Below are positions 1-5,779 of a stretch of DNA of 5,898 bases, piece by piece. The notes under the pieces were generated by a model that made no database searches, was not told the DNA's origin, and saw nothing but the letters and a program-made list of their open reading frames with translations. Source of the stretch: Bacteroidales bacterium (GTDB lineage: Bacteria; Bacteroidota; Bacteroidia; Bacteroidales; GCA-2748055); NCBI GenBank assembly GCA_023135025.1, contig JAGLTY010000144.1:1-5898 (forward strand), in the 5' to 3' direction. Position 1 is the first letter of the stretch, and every line of letters begins with the position of its first letter. The translations under genes were made by a program, and so were the position numbers.

Positions 1-482
1 ATGCATTCATTTTAATGTTTGTAGGATTGTGGGGAGCGATTCTTCAATTTGTAGCCTTCTGGGTCATCCTCTTTACCGGGCGCTATCCCCAGAGTATGTT
101 TGAATTTCAGGTGGGGCTCATGAAGTGGAGCCTGCGTGTCAGTGCCAGGATGTATAATGTATCGGACGGGTACCCTGCCTTCGGGGTGAAATCGACCGAT
201 GAATATACCGATCTGGTGGTACCCTATCCCGAAAAGGTAAGCAGGGGACTGACCCTGCTCAGGCTTTTTTTTGGGATCTTCTATGTCTACCTGCCACATG
301 GGTTCATCCTGATGTTCAGGGCCTGGTTTGTGGGTATCCTGACTTTCCTTGCCTGGTGGGTCGTACTGTTCACCGCCAAGTATCCGGATTTTATGTTTGA
401 CTGGGTGACAGGCCAGATTCGCTGGCAGATGAGGGTGAACCTCTACATGATGTACATAACCGATACCTATCCTCCCTTCACA
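1..482 (+). repeat. Intragenic tandem duplication of a DUF4389 unit
   Basis: Two protein-level repeats inside the first gene, unit 1 at about 1-185 and unit 2 at about 297-482, align without a gap at a 297-base offset. About 28 of 62 residues are identical, including H-x-F-I-L-M-F at the start, L-F-T-x-x-Y-P in the middle and Y-P-x-F at the end. DNA identity is much lower, so the duplication is ancient rather than recent. Confidence 0.75.
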
Positions 483-509
483 GGCGATGAGTTGCCGGAT
501 GAGGGGTAG
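1..509 (+). CDS. DUF4389 membrane protein, two tandem domains (5' end outside window)
   Basis: Partial gene of unknown function. The reading frame is open to the left edge, and the homology runs past the first in-window ATG (base 15), so that ATG is probably internal and the true start lies upstream. Two DUF4389-like units are visible, one at 1-185 and one at 297-482, exactly 99 codons apart. Each has a hydrophobic stretch leading into a conserved F-T-x-[RK]-Y-P motif, then an amphipathic stretch with W-x-x-R-V, then Y-P-x-F. Roughly 28 of 62 aligned residues are identical without gaps. The partial first codon (xAT) would give His if the missing base is C, matching the His that starts unit 2. 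The hydrophobic segments indicate an inner-membrane protein. DUF4389 proteins have no established biochemical role that I know of. It is followed after 28 bases by the DUF4870 gene on the same strand, so co-transcription is likely. Family assignment is fairly secure; function is unknown. Confidence 0.8.
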   Translation, partial: AFILMFVGLWGAILQFVAFWVILFTGRYPQSMFEFQVGLMKWSLRVSARMYNVSDGYPAFGVKSTDEYTDLVVPYPEKVSRGLTLLRLFFGIFYVYLPHGFILMFRAWFVGILTFLAWWVVLFTAKYPDFMFDWVTGQIRWQMRVNLYMMYITDTYPPFTGDELPDEG

Positions 510-537
510 TGGGTTTTTAAAATAGACAGGCATAGGG

Positions 538-1023
538 ATGAAATACCACGAGCTGCCCCAGCCCGATCAGATCGAGACCAGGGTCAAAGAGGATGCCATG
601 GGGGCATACTTCATGATGTTTGCCACGTCAGCAATCGGCATCCCCCTGCCCTTATTGAACCTTGTGGCAGCCATCATCTACTATTATGTGAACCGTAGTA
701 AGGGGAAATTCGTTCAGTTCCACACCCTGCAGTCGCTCTATTCCCAGATTCCAGTTACCCTGCTGAATTCGGGGCTTGTGGCATGGACCATTGTCAATTT
801 TGTCGGGGATCTGAATTTCACCAGTTTCTACTGGGGATACCTGGTGATGGTGGCCACTGCCAACCTGGTCTACTTTATCTTTAGCATTGTTGGAGCGGTG
901 AAGGCCAGGAAAGGGGTCTTTTACTATTTCCTTTTTTTCGGAAAGGTCGCCTATCACCAGGTTTATCAAATCAGACCGGAGAGGGATTCTGCCACTCTAA
1001 GGAACAGGCCTCCCGGTCGGTAA
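538..1023 (+). CDS. DUF4870 / Tic20-like multi-pass membrane protein
   Basis: A 161-residue predicted inner-membrane protein with about three to four hydrophobic helices (roughly residues 22-50, 68-90, 97-120 and 126-138). It carries the family hallmark, a basic stretch then F-x-x-F-H-x-x-Q-S-L (residues 58-67), which in DUF4870/Tic20-like proteins links the first helices. A second typical element is the helix ending in G-A-V-K-A-R-K-G at about 119-126, before the last hydrophobic segment. The C-terminal 20 residues are polar and Arg-rich, probably cytoplasmic. The ATG at 538 follows a short purine stretch (AGGG) and gives a normal family length. It sits 28 bases after the DUF4389 gene and 10 bases before the M48 protease gene, so the three probably form an operon. 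Bacterial members have no firmly established function; the similarity to the chloroplast import component Tic20 is structural and should not be read as proof of protein transport. Confidence 0.8.
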   Translation: MKYHELPQPDQIETRVKEDAMGAYFMMFATSAIGIPLPLLNLVAAIIYYYVNRSKGKFVQFHTLQSLYSQIPVTLLNSGLVAWTIVNFVGDLNFTSFYWGYLVMVATANLVYFIFSIVGAVKARKGVFYYFLFFGKVAYHQVYQIRPERDSATLRNRPPGR

Positions 1024-1033
1024 CATATTTGAA

Positions 1034-1810
1034 ATGCAAAGATCTATTTTAAGGGACCTGCTGGTCCTGCTGGGAGTTTTCGGACTCATCTGGCTGGCCT
1101 TCTCACTCTTTTCCTATCCTGAGGATCCGCAACTACTGAGTATCGAAAAAGAGGAGAGACTGGGGGAAGCCTATGTGGATCTGATCCTGCTTAATCCCAT
1201 GTTCAGGGAGTTTGAAAACAGACAGGTCGATTCGGCCATCAGGGTCATTGGAGATCGCCTGGAGGGGGGGCTTCACGATTCAGAATATAACTACCGTTTT
1301 GTGGTGTTTGATAGCGAGATGATCAACGCTTTTACCGTTCCGGGCGGGAACATTCTTATCTCTACCGGCCTCATCGGATTCTGTGATACCCCGGAGGAGC
1401 TTGCATCGGTAATGGCGCATGAAATGGGGCATGTGGAGGAGCGGCATGTGCTCTCCCGGCTGGTAAAAGAGCTTGGTATTGAGATCCTCACATCGGGCGA
1501 TCAATATGTGATCGGGGAGGTGACCGGGCTACTCACCTCCACCAGTTTTGACCGGAAGCAGGAGGAGGAGGCCGACCTGTTTGCAGCGCACCTGCTGGAA
1601 GAGTCTGCTATTGAACCACGAACCCTGGCTACTCTGTTCAGGAAGCTGGAGGAGGAGATGGATAATGAGCTGATGAAACACTTTGAGATCATCTCCACCC
1701 ATCCCAACTTTCGTTTCCGAATCAGGGAGGCGCTCTCCTTTAAGCCAGCAGAGGATTTCGAAGCGAAACCCATTGAACTGGATTGGGAGGAGATAAGGGG
1801 CGAGCTTTAG
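1034..1810 (+). CDS. Membrane-anchored M48 family zinc metalloprotease
   Basis: A 258-residue peptidase of the M48 family (the group of Ste24, HtpX, BepA and LoiP). Zinc-binding H-E-M-G-H is at residues 129-133, with catalytic Glu130. The third ligand comes from the E-x-x-x-D motif at 177-181 (Glu177, Asp181). A His in T-H-P-N (His223) corresponds to the conserved S/T-H-P element of the family. Upstream, F-T-V-P-G-G (about 100-105) is the usual substrate-strand region. Residues 9-27 form one hydrophobic segment, so the enzyme is either anchored in the inner membrane with its catalytic domain outside, or exported. There is no lipobox cysteine at the start, which argues against a lipoprotein. 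It has a single N-terminal helix rather than HtpX's several helices, so it is nearer the BepA/LoiP-type soluble-domain group. Ten bases separate it from the DUF4870 gene. Substrates are unknown; a role in degrading misfolded envelope proteins is inferred from the family. Confidence 0.93.
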   Translation: MQRSILRDLLVLLGVFGLIWLAFSLFSYPEDPQLLSIEKEERLGEAYVDLILLNPMFREFENRQVDSAIRVIGDRLEGGLHDSEYNYRFVVFDSEMINAFTVPGGNILISTGLIGFCDTPEELASVMAHEMGHVEERHVLSRLVKELGIEILTSGDQYVIGEVTGLLTSTSFDRKQEEEADLFAAHLLEESAIEPRTLATLFRKLEEEMDNELMKHFEIISTHPNFRFRIREALSFKPAEDFEAKPIELDWEEIRGEL

Positions 1811-1820
1811 TAAAAAATAT

Positions 1821-1828
1821 TAACTTTG
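1821..1828 (+). promoter_or_regulatory. Bacteroidota -7 promoter element for tRNA-Arg
   Basis: TAACTTTG matches the Bacteroidota -7 consensus TAnnTTTG exactly. It ends 11 bases before the first base of the tRNA, so transcription would start a few bases upstream of the mature 5' end, as expected for a tRNA with a short leader. No good -33 TTTG box stands at the usual distance, because that region is the end of the protease gene. The element lets the tRNA be transcribed independently of the upstream operon. Confidence 0.65.
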
Positions 1829-1839
1829 CGCTCCACAAT

Positions 1840-1912
1840 GGCCTCATAGTTTAACAGGATAGAACGTGGGATTCCGGTTCCCATGGTGGGGGTTCGAGTC
1901 CTCCTGAGGTCA
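1840..1912 (+). tRNA. tRNA-Arg (anticodon CCG)
   Basis: A complete 73-base cloverleaf can be folded by eye. The acceptor stem is 1840-1846 with 1905-1911 (seven pairs, one G-U). The D stem is 1849-1852 with 1862-1865, and the D loop holds the conserved GG. The anticodon stem is 1867-1871 with 1879-1883 (five Watson-Crick pairs). The seven-base loop has T33 and anticodon CCG at 1874-1876. The variable loop has four bases. The T stem is 1888-1892 with 1900-1904, around a T-T-C-G-A-G-T loop. The discriminator base is A at 1912. CCG reads the arginine codon CGG. The CCA end is not encoded and must be added by the nucleotidyltransferase, which is common in this phylum. A promoter element lies just upstream and a strong terminator 14 bases downstream, so this is a single-gene transcription unit. 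Confidence 0.95.
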
Positions 1913-1926
1913 CACTACTTTTTTTT

Positions 1927-1953
1927 GCCCTGATCCGATCAGGGCTTTTTTTT
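1927..1953 (+). terminator. Intrinsic terminator of the tRNA-Arg unit
   Basis: A perfect inverted repeat, GCCCTGAT (1927-1934) and ATCAGGGC (1938-1945), with a three-base loop, is followed directly by eight T residues (1946-1953). It is correctly placed to end the tRNA transcript and to insulate the downstream PLD-like gene. The stem is also preceded by T residues rather than A residues, so it should work only on the + strand. Confidence 0.92.
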
Positions 1954-2069
1954 CTCCTTGCGCAGAAATTTCACAATTGCTTTTAACTGTTGATATTTCA
2001 TTGAAGAGGCAGTTTGTTTTTTGCATAATTTCACTACCAAGAATTTGATACAATTTTTTGACCGATTTT

Positions 2070-3053
2070 ATGGCTGCTGAATTTCTCTCATCTGTAGGGA
2101 CATCATACCAGATTGATCGCCTGATTTCTGAGGCAAACAATGAAATAGTTTTTTGTGCCCCGGTGATGAAATTGCATGAGAGCGTGATTCTGAGGTTTCA
2201 GCAGGCCGATCAGCGGAATGTCCGTATTACCCTGTTATACGGAAAAGAGCGTAACCAGATCAGGGGCCAGCGCTGGTTCAAGGAGTTCAAGAACCTGAGG
2301 ATCCTCTACCATGATAAACTCAATTCGTTTCTCTTCAGAAATGAAAAGGAGATAATCCTTACATCCATGGGCCTTTTAGATTTGAGTGGCAGCCTGTACA
2401 GGGATATGGGTCTGCTAATATCCAAATTGAGGGACAGGAAGGCTTATGAGGATGGTATTTATGAACAGGAGCTGTTTATTGAGCATGCAGAGGAGGTGTT
2501 TGCGGGTGCCAATTACGAGAAGATTGAAGATATCACGCGGCCTGATGAGATTATCAGGGACATGCCTTACCTGAGCTATTTTGGTATTGAGGAGAGGGTC
2601 CTGGAAAATGGTAAAGTGAGGGCTCCCAGTGGCAAGTTGTATATTCCCGAGATGGAATTCTATAATGACGGAACCATCAAGTTCCAGGGATTTAAAAAGA
2701 CACGTCAGCGTCATGGGGAGTGGGTCTTCTATACATATGAAGGATTTGTCAGGGAGGTGGTGATCTATGAAAACGGAAGCTACGTGGATAAGATCTACTG
2801 TGATTATGAAAATCCGGCAAAACCGATCTCCAAGTACTACTTGCTCTTTGGTATCGGGAACTCGGTAAAGAAGCTTTACGACAAAAACATCAGTGAACTC
2901 TACTTCGATAGTTCCATAGAAAAGTATACCGGGTTTGATAAAACCAAGCTCTTCTATCACATAGAGCGATTCATTAAGAAGCGTTCCATCTTTTATCAAC
3001 CGGAGACCTTCCAGGATATGGTTGATCAGCTATACGCCGCCCTTTACGAATAG
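2070..3053 (+). CDS. PLD-like domain protein with MORN/YwqK-like C-terminal region
   Basis: A 327-residue, probably cytoplasmic protein with no signal peptide or membrane helix. Residues 10-120 resemble the single-copy phospholipase-D-like nuclease/phosphodiesterase fold: a helix, strand V-F-C-A-P, strand I-T-L-L-Y-G, then H-D-K (81-83), strand I-I-L-T-S-M (95-100) and R-D-M-G-L-L-I (111-117). The last two match the usual 'TSxN' and 'EMG' strands. The catalytic HKD motif is incomplete: His81 and Lys83 are present, but the Asp four residues after the Lys is Leu88, and the Asn after the Ser is replaced. Activity is therefore doubtful. Residues 196-240 read like MORN/YwqK-type repeats (DGT-I-K-F-x-G, then G-E-W-x-F-Y-x-x-E-G, then Y-E-N-G). 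The last 80 residues are unrecognised. I chose ATG 2070; an in-frame TTG at 2058 would add four residues. The gene stands alone after the tRNA terminator. PLD-like assignment is likely; biological role unknown. Confidence 0.7.
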   Translation: MAAEFLSSVGTSYQIDRLISEANNEIVFCAPVMKLHESVILRFQQADQRNVRITLLYGKERNQIRGQRWFKEFKNLRILYHDKLNSFLFRNEKEIILTSMGLLDLSGSLYRDMGLLISKLRDRKAYEDGIYEQELFIEHAEEVFAGANYEKIEDITRPDEIIRDMPYLSYFGIEERVLENGKVRAPSGKLYIPEMEFYNDGTIKFQGFKKTRQRHGEWVFYTYEGFVREVVIYENGSYVDKIYCDYENPAKPISKYYLLFGIGNSVKKLYDKNISELYFDSSIEKYTGFDKTKLFYHIERFIKKRSIFYQPETFQDMVDQLYAALYE

Positions 3054-3092
3054 AAACTTCGCCATACGTATTTCAGGACGAGACAGATAGGG

Positions 3093-3127
3093 AAAAAAAA
3101 GAGGGCAACCCGTGTGGGTGTGCCCTC
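3093..3127 (-). terminator. Intrinsic terminator of the exbB-exbD operon
   Basis: GAGGGCA (3101-3107) pairs with TGCCCTC (3121-3127). The stem extends inward by ACCC/GGGT around a GTGT loop, with one bulged G at 3120. On the minus strand the stem is followed by eight T residues (the A-run at 3093-3100), so it terminates the right-hand operon 22 bases after the second exbD stop codon. On the + strand no T-tract follows, so it is at best a weak terminator for the convergent PLD-like gene. Confidence 0.88.
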
Positions 3128-3149
3128 TGTATGATTGGATTTTCTCCGG

Positions 3150-3650
3150 TTATCTTTGTCTTCCCTGCTCTCTGTACTCCTTACGGGCCGAGTAGTTGAT
3201 GATCAGCGCTTTGGCACGCCTGAGCGCCCGCTTCACATCATCCACCTTACCCATGGGGATGTTTTCATCGATTCGAAGCGACATAACCATTTTATTCTTG
3301 TCAGCTTCCGGGAGTTTTTCCCTCTCAAACAGTACAAAGTCCTGGATCGACTCATAGGGGATACCCTCTACACTCACCAACTTGTCATTAAGTTGAATCA
3401 GGGGTTCGGTTCCATACAATTTGGCCACGTGTGCAATGGGGCGTCCGATGTATATATAACTAACAAGGGATTTCTTCTCCAGCTTCTTTACCTCTGTGGC
3501 CTCAGGTACTTTCACTTTTACCTGAACCTCGGTTTCCCTCATTGTTGTTGCCACCATGAAAAAGAACAGAAGCATGAAAACAATGTCAGGAAGGGATGAG
3601 GTGTTGATCGATGGAAGACCTTTCCCTTTTTTTCTTGTGAATTTAGACAT
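3150..3650 (-). CDS. exbD: ExbD/TolR-family biopolymer transport protein (second, 166 aa)
   Basis: Inner-membrane subunit of the ExbBD proton channel. A short basic cytoplasmic N-terminus (K-F-T-R-K-K-G-K) precedes one membrane helix at about residues 19-37. The helix begins S-L-P-D-I-V-F, and Asp22 is the conserved protonatable Asp of the family (Asp25 in E. coli ExbD). The rest is periplasmic, ending with I-P-M-G-K-V-D-D-V-K at 131-140, the usual C-terminal ExbD element, and a basic tail. At 166 residues it is somewhat longer than E. coli ExbD (141). It belongs to a different subtype from the ExbD just upstream: the helix has the 'I-N-T-S-S-L-P-D' form rather than 'N-G-G-S-L-A-D'. Its ATG overlaps the preceding stop by one base (TAATG), so translation is probably coupled. 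It is the last gene of the operon, with the terminator immediately after it. Family assignment is firm; whether it serves TonB or another partner is not visible. Confidence 0.95.
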   Translation of the reverse strand: MSKFTRKKGKGLPSINTSSLPDIVFMLLFFFMVATTMRETEVQVKVKVPEATEVKKLEKKSLVSYIYIGRPIAHVAKLYGTEPLIQLNDKLVSVEGIPYESIQDFVLFEREKLPEADKNKMVMSLRIDENIPMGKVDDVKRALRRAKALIINYSARKEYREQGRQR

Positions 3651-4282
3651 TAGTTACGTCCTCCTATGTTTTTGGGTTCCGACTCAGAAATATTCATCTT
3701 ATAGATCTTCCGGATTCCTGATTGAATCTCCTCTTCGATAGGATTTGCTATATTCAGATCTGCGTATTCCTTATCAAAGTAGAGCTTGCAGAAGTCGTTT
3801 CTCAACGTGTTCACGGCTGCCACCAACTCGTTCTGCACCTGCAGATATTTCCCGTAGGTGGTTGAACGGTCGTTTTGAAGCGAAATCACCCCTTTTGAGA
3901 CCTTGCCCCTCCACATCCCGTCGGGGGGAAGTAGAGATGAGGCGCCCGGAGGAAACTGCACTTCAGTAAAATCCATGACCGGCAGATCTTCTTTGTTCAG
4001 CGGGTTGGTAAAGAACTCAATGGTCTTGTCTTTTAAAATAAGCCTGTCCATTACTTCACCTCCCACCATCAGCAGGTCGCTTCGGTTGAGAAGTACCACC
4101 AGTACATTCCTCTTGTTTACCCTTACTTCGACATCTTCCTGTTCTGGATCGGGTTCAGGAGGCAACAGCCTGGTGATCCCGGTATCAGTGTCCATGGTGG
4201 TGGTAACCAGGAAGAATATTAACAGGAGAAAGGCGATATCCGCCAGTGATCCTCCATTTACTTCCGGTGTTGATCTTGCCAT
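3650..4282 (-). CDS. exbD: ExbD/TolR-family biopolymer transport protein (first, 210 aa)
   Basis: Proton-channel subunit paired with ExbB. The N-terminus M-A-R-S-T-P-E-V is followed by N-G-G-S-L-A-D-I-A-F (9-18). One membrane helix (about 12-29) contains Asp15, the position of the essential channel Asp. After a D-T-D-T-G-I linker and Pro-rich residues (about 41-47), the periplasmic part starts with a strand region V-E-V-R-V-N (51-56). It contains G-V-I-S-L-Q-N-D-R (131-139), a form typical of Bacteroidota ExbD proteins. At 210 residues it is about half as long again as E. coli ExbD (141). The extra length lies in two stretches of the periplasmic domain, about residues 85-130 and the C-terminal 40. 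The gene begins 24 bases after the four-helix protein gene, with an A-rich leader, and its TAA overlaps the next ATG. Pairing with the second ExbD as a heterodimer is an inference from gene order. Confidence 0.94.
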   Translation of the reverse strand: MARSTPEVNGGSLADIAFLLLIFFLVTTTMDTDTGITRLLPPEPDPEQEDVEVRVNKRNVLVVLLNRSDLLMVGGEVMDRLILKDKTIEFFTNPLNKEDLPVMDFTEVQFPPGASSLLPPDGMWRGKVSKGVISLQNDRSTTYGKYLQVQNELVAAVNTLRNDFCKLYFDKEYADLNIANPIEEEIQSGIRKIYKMNISESEPKNIGGRN

Positions 4283-4306
4283 CGGTTTTTGTTTTTCTAG
4301 TGATTC

Positions 4307-4954
4307 TTATTTGAATGCCCTTGAAACAATGGCATAGAGAATTGACCCCAGGGCCAATCCAAAAAGCATATATGTCACAAATAGGACTGTATCGATCATC
4401 TTCAGGGTTCCCGGATCGCTGTTTTCCGTTCCTGTGTAACCAATGATATTAATGGTTGTGTCGCTAGACAGCAGGTATGAAACGATCACAAGCACTGCAG
4501 CACCGGCAAGTACTACCAGTAAGCTGACCAGGGCCTTGGGATTGGAGATTACAGCAATAAGCGGGAACACGATAGAAGCAATGAGTGTGATGAGCAAAAG
4601 GATATAGGCCCATACCAGCGAAATGTCGGTACGGAACCATACCATGTATTCCCATCCTGAAAGAACATTCTTCAGATTTGTTACCGAAGTATCATATACC
4701 TCAGCTGTGGTAATTGCATCTCCCTCATCTTCTGCCACTTCCATGCCTTCAGCCTCCACTGAGCCCTCAGTTGTGTCAACGACGGGCAATGGAGCAATCG
4801 GAGTCATAATTACAGGAGTTAGTGCCTCTGTCACCTTCAGGTCAAGCGCATCATAATCGAGCGTCTTGGGACTGATGTAGAAGAACAACATCACCAGCAA
4901 GGAGATTCCTGCAACCACCCACAATATGATTTTTGTTATTTTAGAAAAAGCCAT
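4307..4954 (-). CDS. Unrecognised four-helix membrane protein of the exbB-exbD operon
   Basis: A 215-residue protein I cannot assign to a named family. Hydrophobicity by eye gives helices at about 7-27, 111-135, 141-162 and 187-209. Basic residues at the N-terminus (K5, K8), in the short loop after helix 2 (K140) and at the C-terminus (R212, K215) suggest both ends are cytoplasmic. Residues 31-110 would then be periplasmic. That loop is strongly acidic, Val/Thr/Pro-rich and probably disordered at about 57-90. A second, smaller periplasmic loop covers about 163-186. No catalytic motif is evident and it shows no TolQ/ExbB signature. It lies six bases after exbB and 24 bases before exbD, so it is almost certainly co-expressed with the motor. 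From memory, Bacteroidota often keep a small membrane protein at this position, so it may be an accessory or assembly subunit. That role is inference. Confidence 0.85.
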   Translation of the reverse strand: MAFSKITKIILWVVAGISLLVMLFFYISPKTLDYDALDLKVTEALTPVIMTPIAPLPVVDTTEGSVEAEGMEVAEDEGDAITTAEVYDTSVTNLKNVLSGWEYMVWFRTDISLVWAYILLLITLIASIVFPLIAVISNPKALVSLLVVLAGAAVLVIVSYLLSSDTTINIIGYTGTENSDPGTLKMIDTVLFVTYMLFGLALGSILYAIVSRAFK

Positions 4955-4960
4955 AGCTTC

Positions 4961-5779
4961 TTATTTTTTAAGATTTTGTTTTACCAACATGTCTACAAGT
5001 GAGATAGAAGCATCTTCCATCTTATTGACAATACCGTCAATCTGAGACACCAGGTAATTGTAGAAAATCTGGAGGATAATAGCTACCATCAGACCGGTAA
5101 CTGTGGTAATCAGGGCGATCTTAATACCACCCGCTACAACTGTTGGAGAGATATCTCCCTGCTCCTGAATTTTATCAAATGCATCGATCATACCGATTAC
5201 TGTTCCCATGAAACCAAGCATAGGAGCGATGGCGATAAACAGTGAGATCCATGAGAGATTTTTCTCGAGGAGACCCATCTGTACACTACCATAGGATACG
5301 ACTGATTTTTCAACCACATCGATTCCTTCATCAACTCGATCCAGACCCTGGTAAAAGATACTGGCAACAGGTCCGCGGGTGTTTCGGCACACCTCTTTGG
5401 CAGCTTCAACCCCGCCATCATTCAGTGCTTCTTCCACAGCGCCAAGGAGCTTGTCAGTATTGGTTGTGGCCAGGTTCAGGTAGATGACCCTTTCAAAAGA
5501 GAGAGCCAAACCGAAGATCAATGTCAGAAGTACGGCGCCCATAAAGCCGGCACCACCTTCAATGAATTTGGTCTTCAGGGTGGTGTGCAGTACAGCAAGT
5601 CCACCTTCTTTTTCGGCAGCTACTGGCTCTACAGCAGCCACTGGCTCAGTTACAACCTCTTCAGCAACCTGTGTGGTATCTTCAGCAGCAGGAGTTTCCG
5701 TTGTTTCATCCTGTGCAAAGATCGATGCTCCCATAAAAAGCATCCCGAATACGGCTATCAATGCAAATAATTTTTTCAT
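4961..5779 (-). CDS. exbB: ExbB/TolQ/MotA-family proton channel protein with N-terminal signal peptide
   Basis: Pore-forming subunit of a proton-motive-force-driven motor in the inner membrane. Residues 1-22 look like a cleavable signal peptide (M-K-K, a hydrophobic core, and a site after S-I-F-A). Residues 23-57 are an acidic, Ala/Pro/Thr-rich periplasmic tail with repeated E-P-V-A-A. Three membrane helices follow at about 77-97, 175-199 and 215-240, with a cytoplasmic domain between the first two, matching ExbB topology. The signature A-P-M-L-G-F-M-G-T-V-I-G-M (185-197) contains Thr193, and A-L-I-T-T-V-T-G-L (222-230) contains Thr226. These align with the channel threonines Thr148 and Thr181 of E. 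coli ExbB. Length is 272 residues against 244 in E. coli. The start has an A-rich leader with no Shine-Dalgarno. It is the first gene of the operon, with a -7 box about 78 bases upstream. TonB is not encoded here, so the partner is inferred. Confidence 0.96.
   Translation of the reverse strand: MKKLFALIAVFGMLFMGASIFAQDETTETPAAEDTTQVAEEVVTEPVAAVEPVAAEKEGGLAVLHTTLKTKFIEGGAGFMGAVLLTLIFGLALSFERVIYLNLATTNTDKLLGAVEEALNDGGVEAAKEVCRNTRGPVASIFYQGLDRVDEGIDVVEKSVVSYGSVQMGLLEKNLSWISLFIAIAPMLGFMGTVIGMIDAFDKIQEQGDISPTVVAGGIKIALITTVTGLMVAIILQIFYNYLVSQIDGIVNKMEDASISLVDMLVKQNLKK

Noticed and set aside
12..533. A 173-codon minus-strand open frame opposite the DUF4389 gene
   Set aside because: The + strand frame has conserved repeated motifs and membrane helices; the minus frame is rich in His, Pro and Lys and looks like a shadow of it.
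1954..2069. Possible promoter for the PLD-like gene (TTTG at 2020-2023 with AGAATTTG at 2040-2047)
   Set aside because: The -7 candidate lacks the required TA and the spacing is about 16 bases instead of about 19. I see nothing else in this AT-rich spacer, so no promoter is called.
1840..2069. Integration att site at the tRNA-Arg 3' end
   Set aside because: No second copy of the tRNA 3' end occurs in the window and no integrase gene is present.
2415..2999. A 194-codon minus-strand open frame opposite the PLD-like gene
   Set aside because: The + frame shows PLD-like strands and MORN-like repeats. The minus frame shows no family signal and has no leader or promoter.
3093..3127. Bidirectional terminator for both convergent units
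   Set aside because: The T-tract is present only on the minus-strand side. On the + strand the stem is followed by TGTATGATTGG, so only the minus-strand call is made.
3135..3599. A 154-codon + strand open frame opposite the second exbD
   Set aside because: It lies entirely antisense to a clear ExbD gene, overlaps the terminator region and has no recognisable protein features.
3150..5779. Reading the operon as flagellar MotAB, gliding GldLM or cell-division TolQR
   Set aside because: The two ExbD subtypes, the ExbB-like channel signatures and the absence of a peptidoglycan-binding OmpA-type domain favour ExbBD. No tonB, tolB, pal or gld gene is nearby, so a TolQR-like role cannot be fully excluded.
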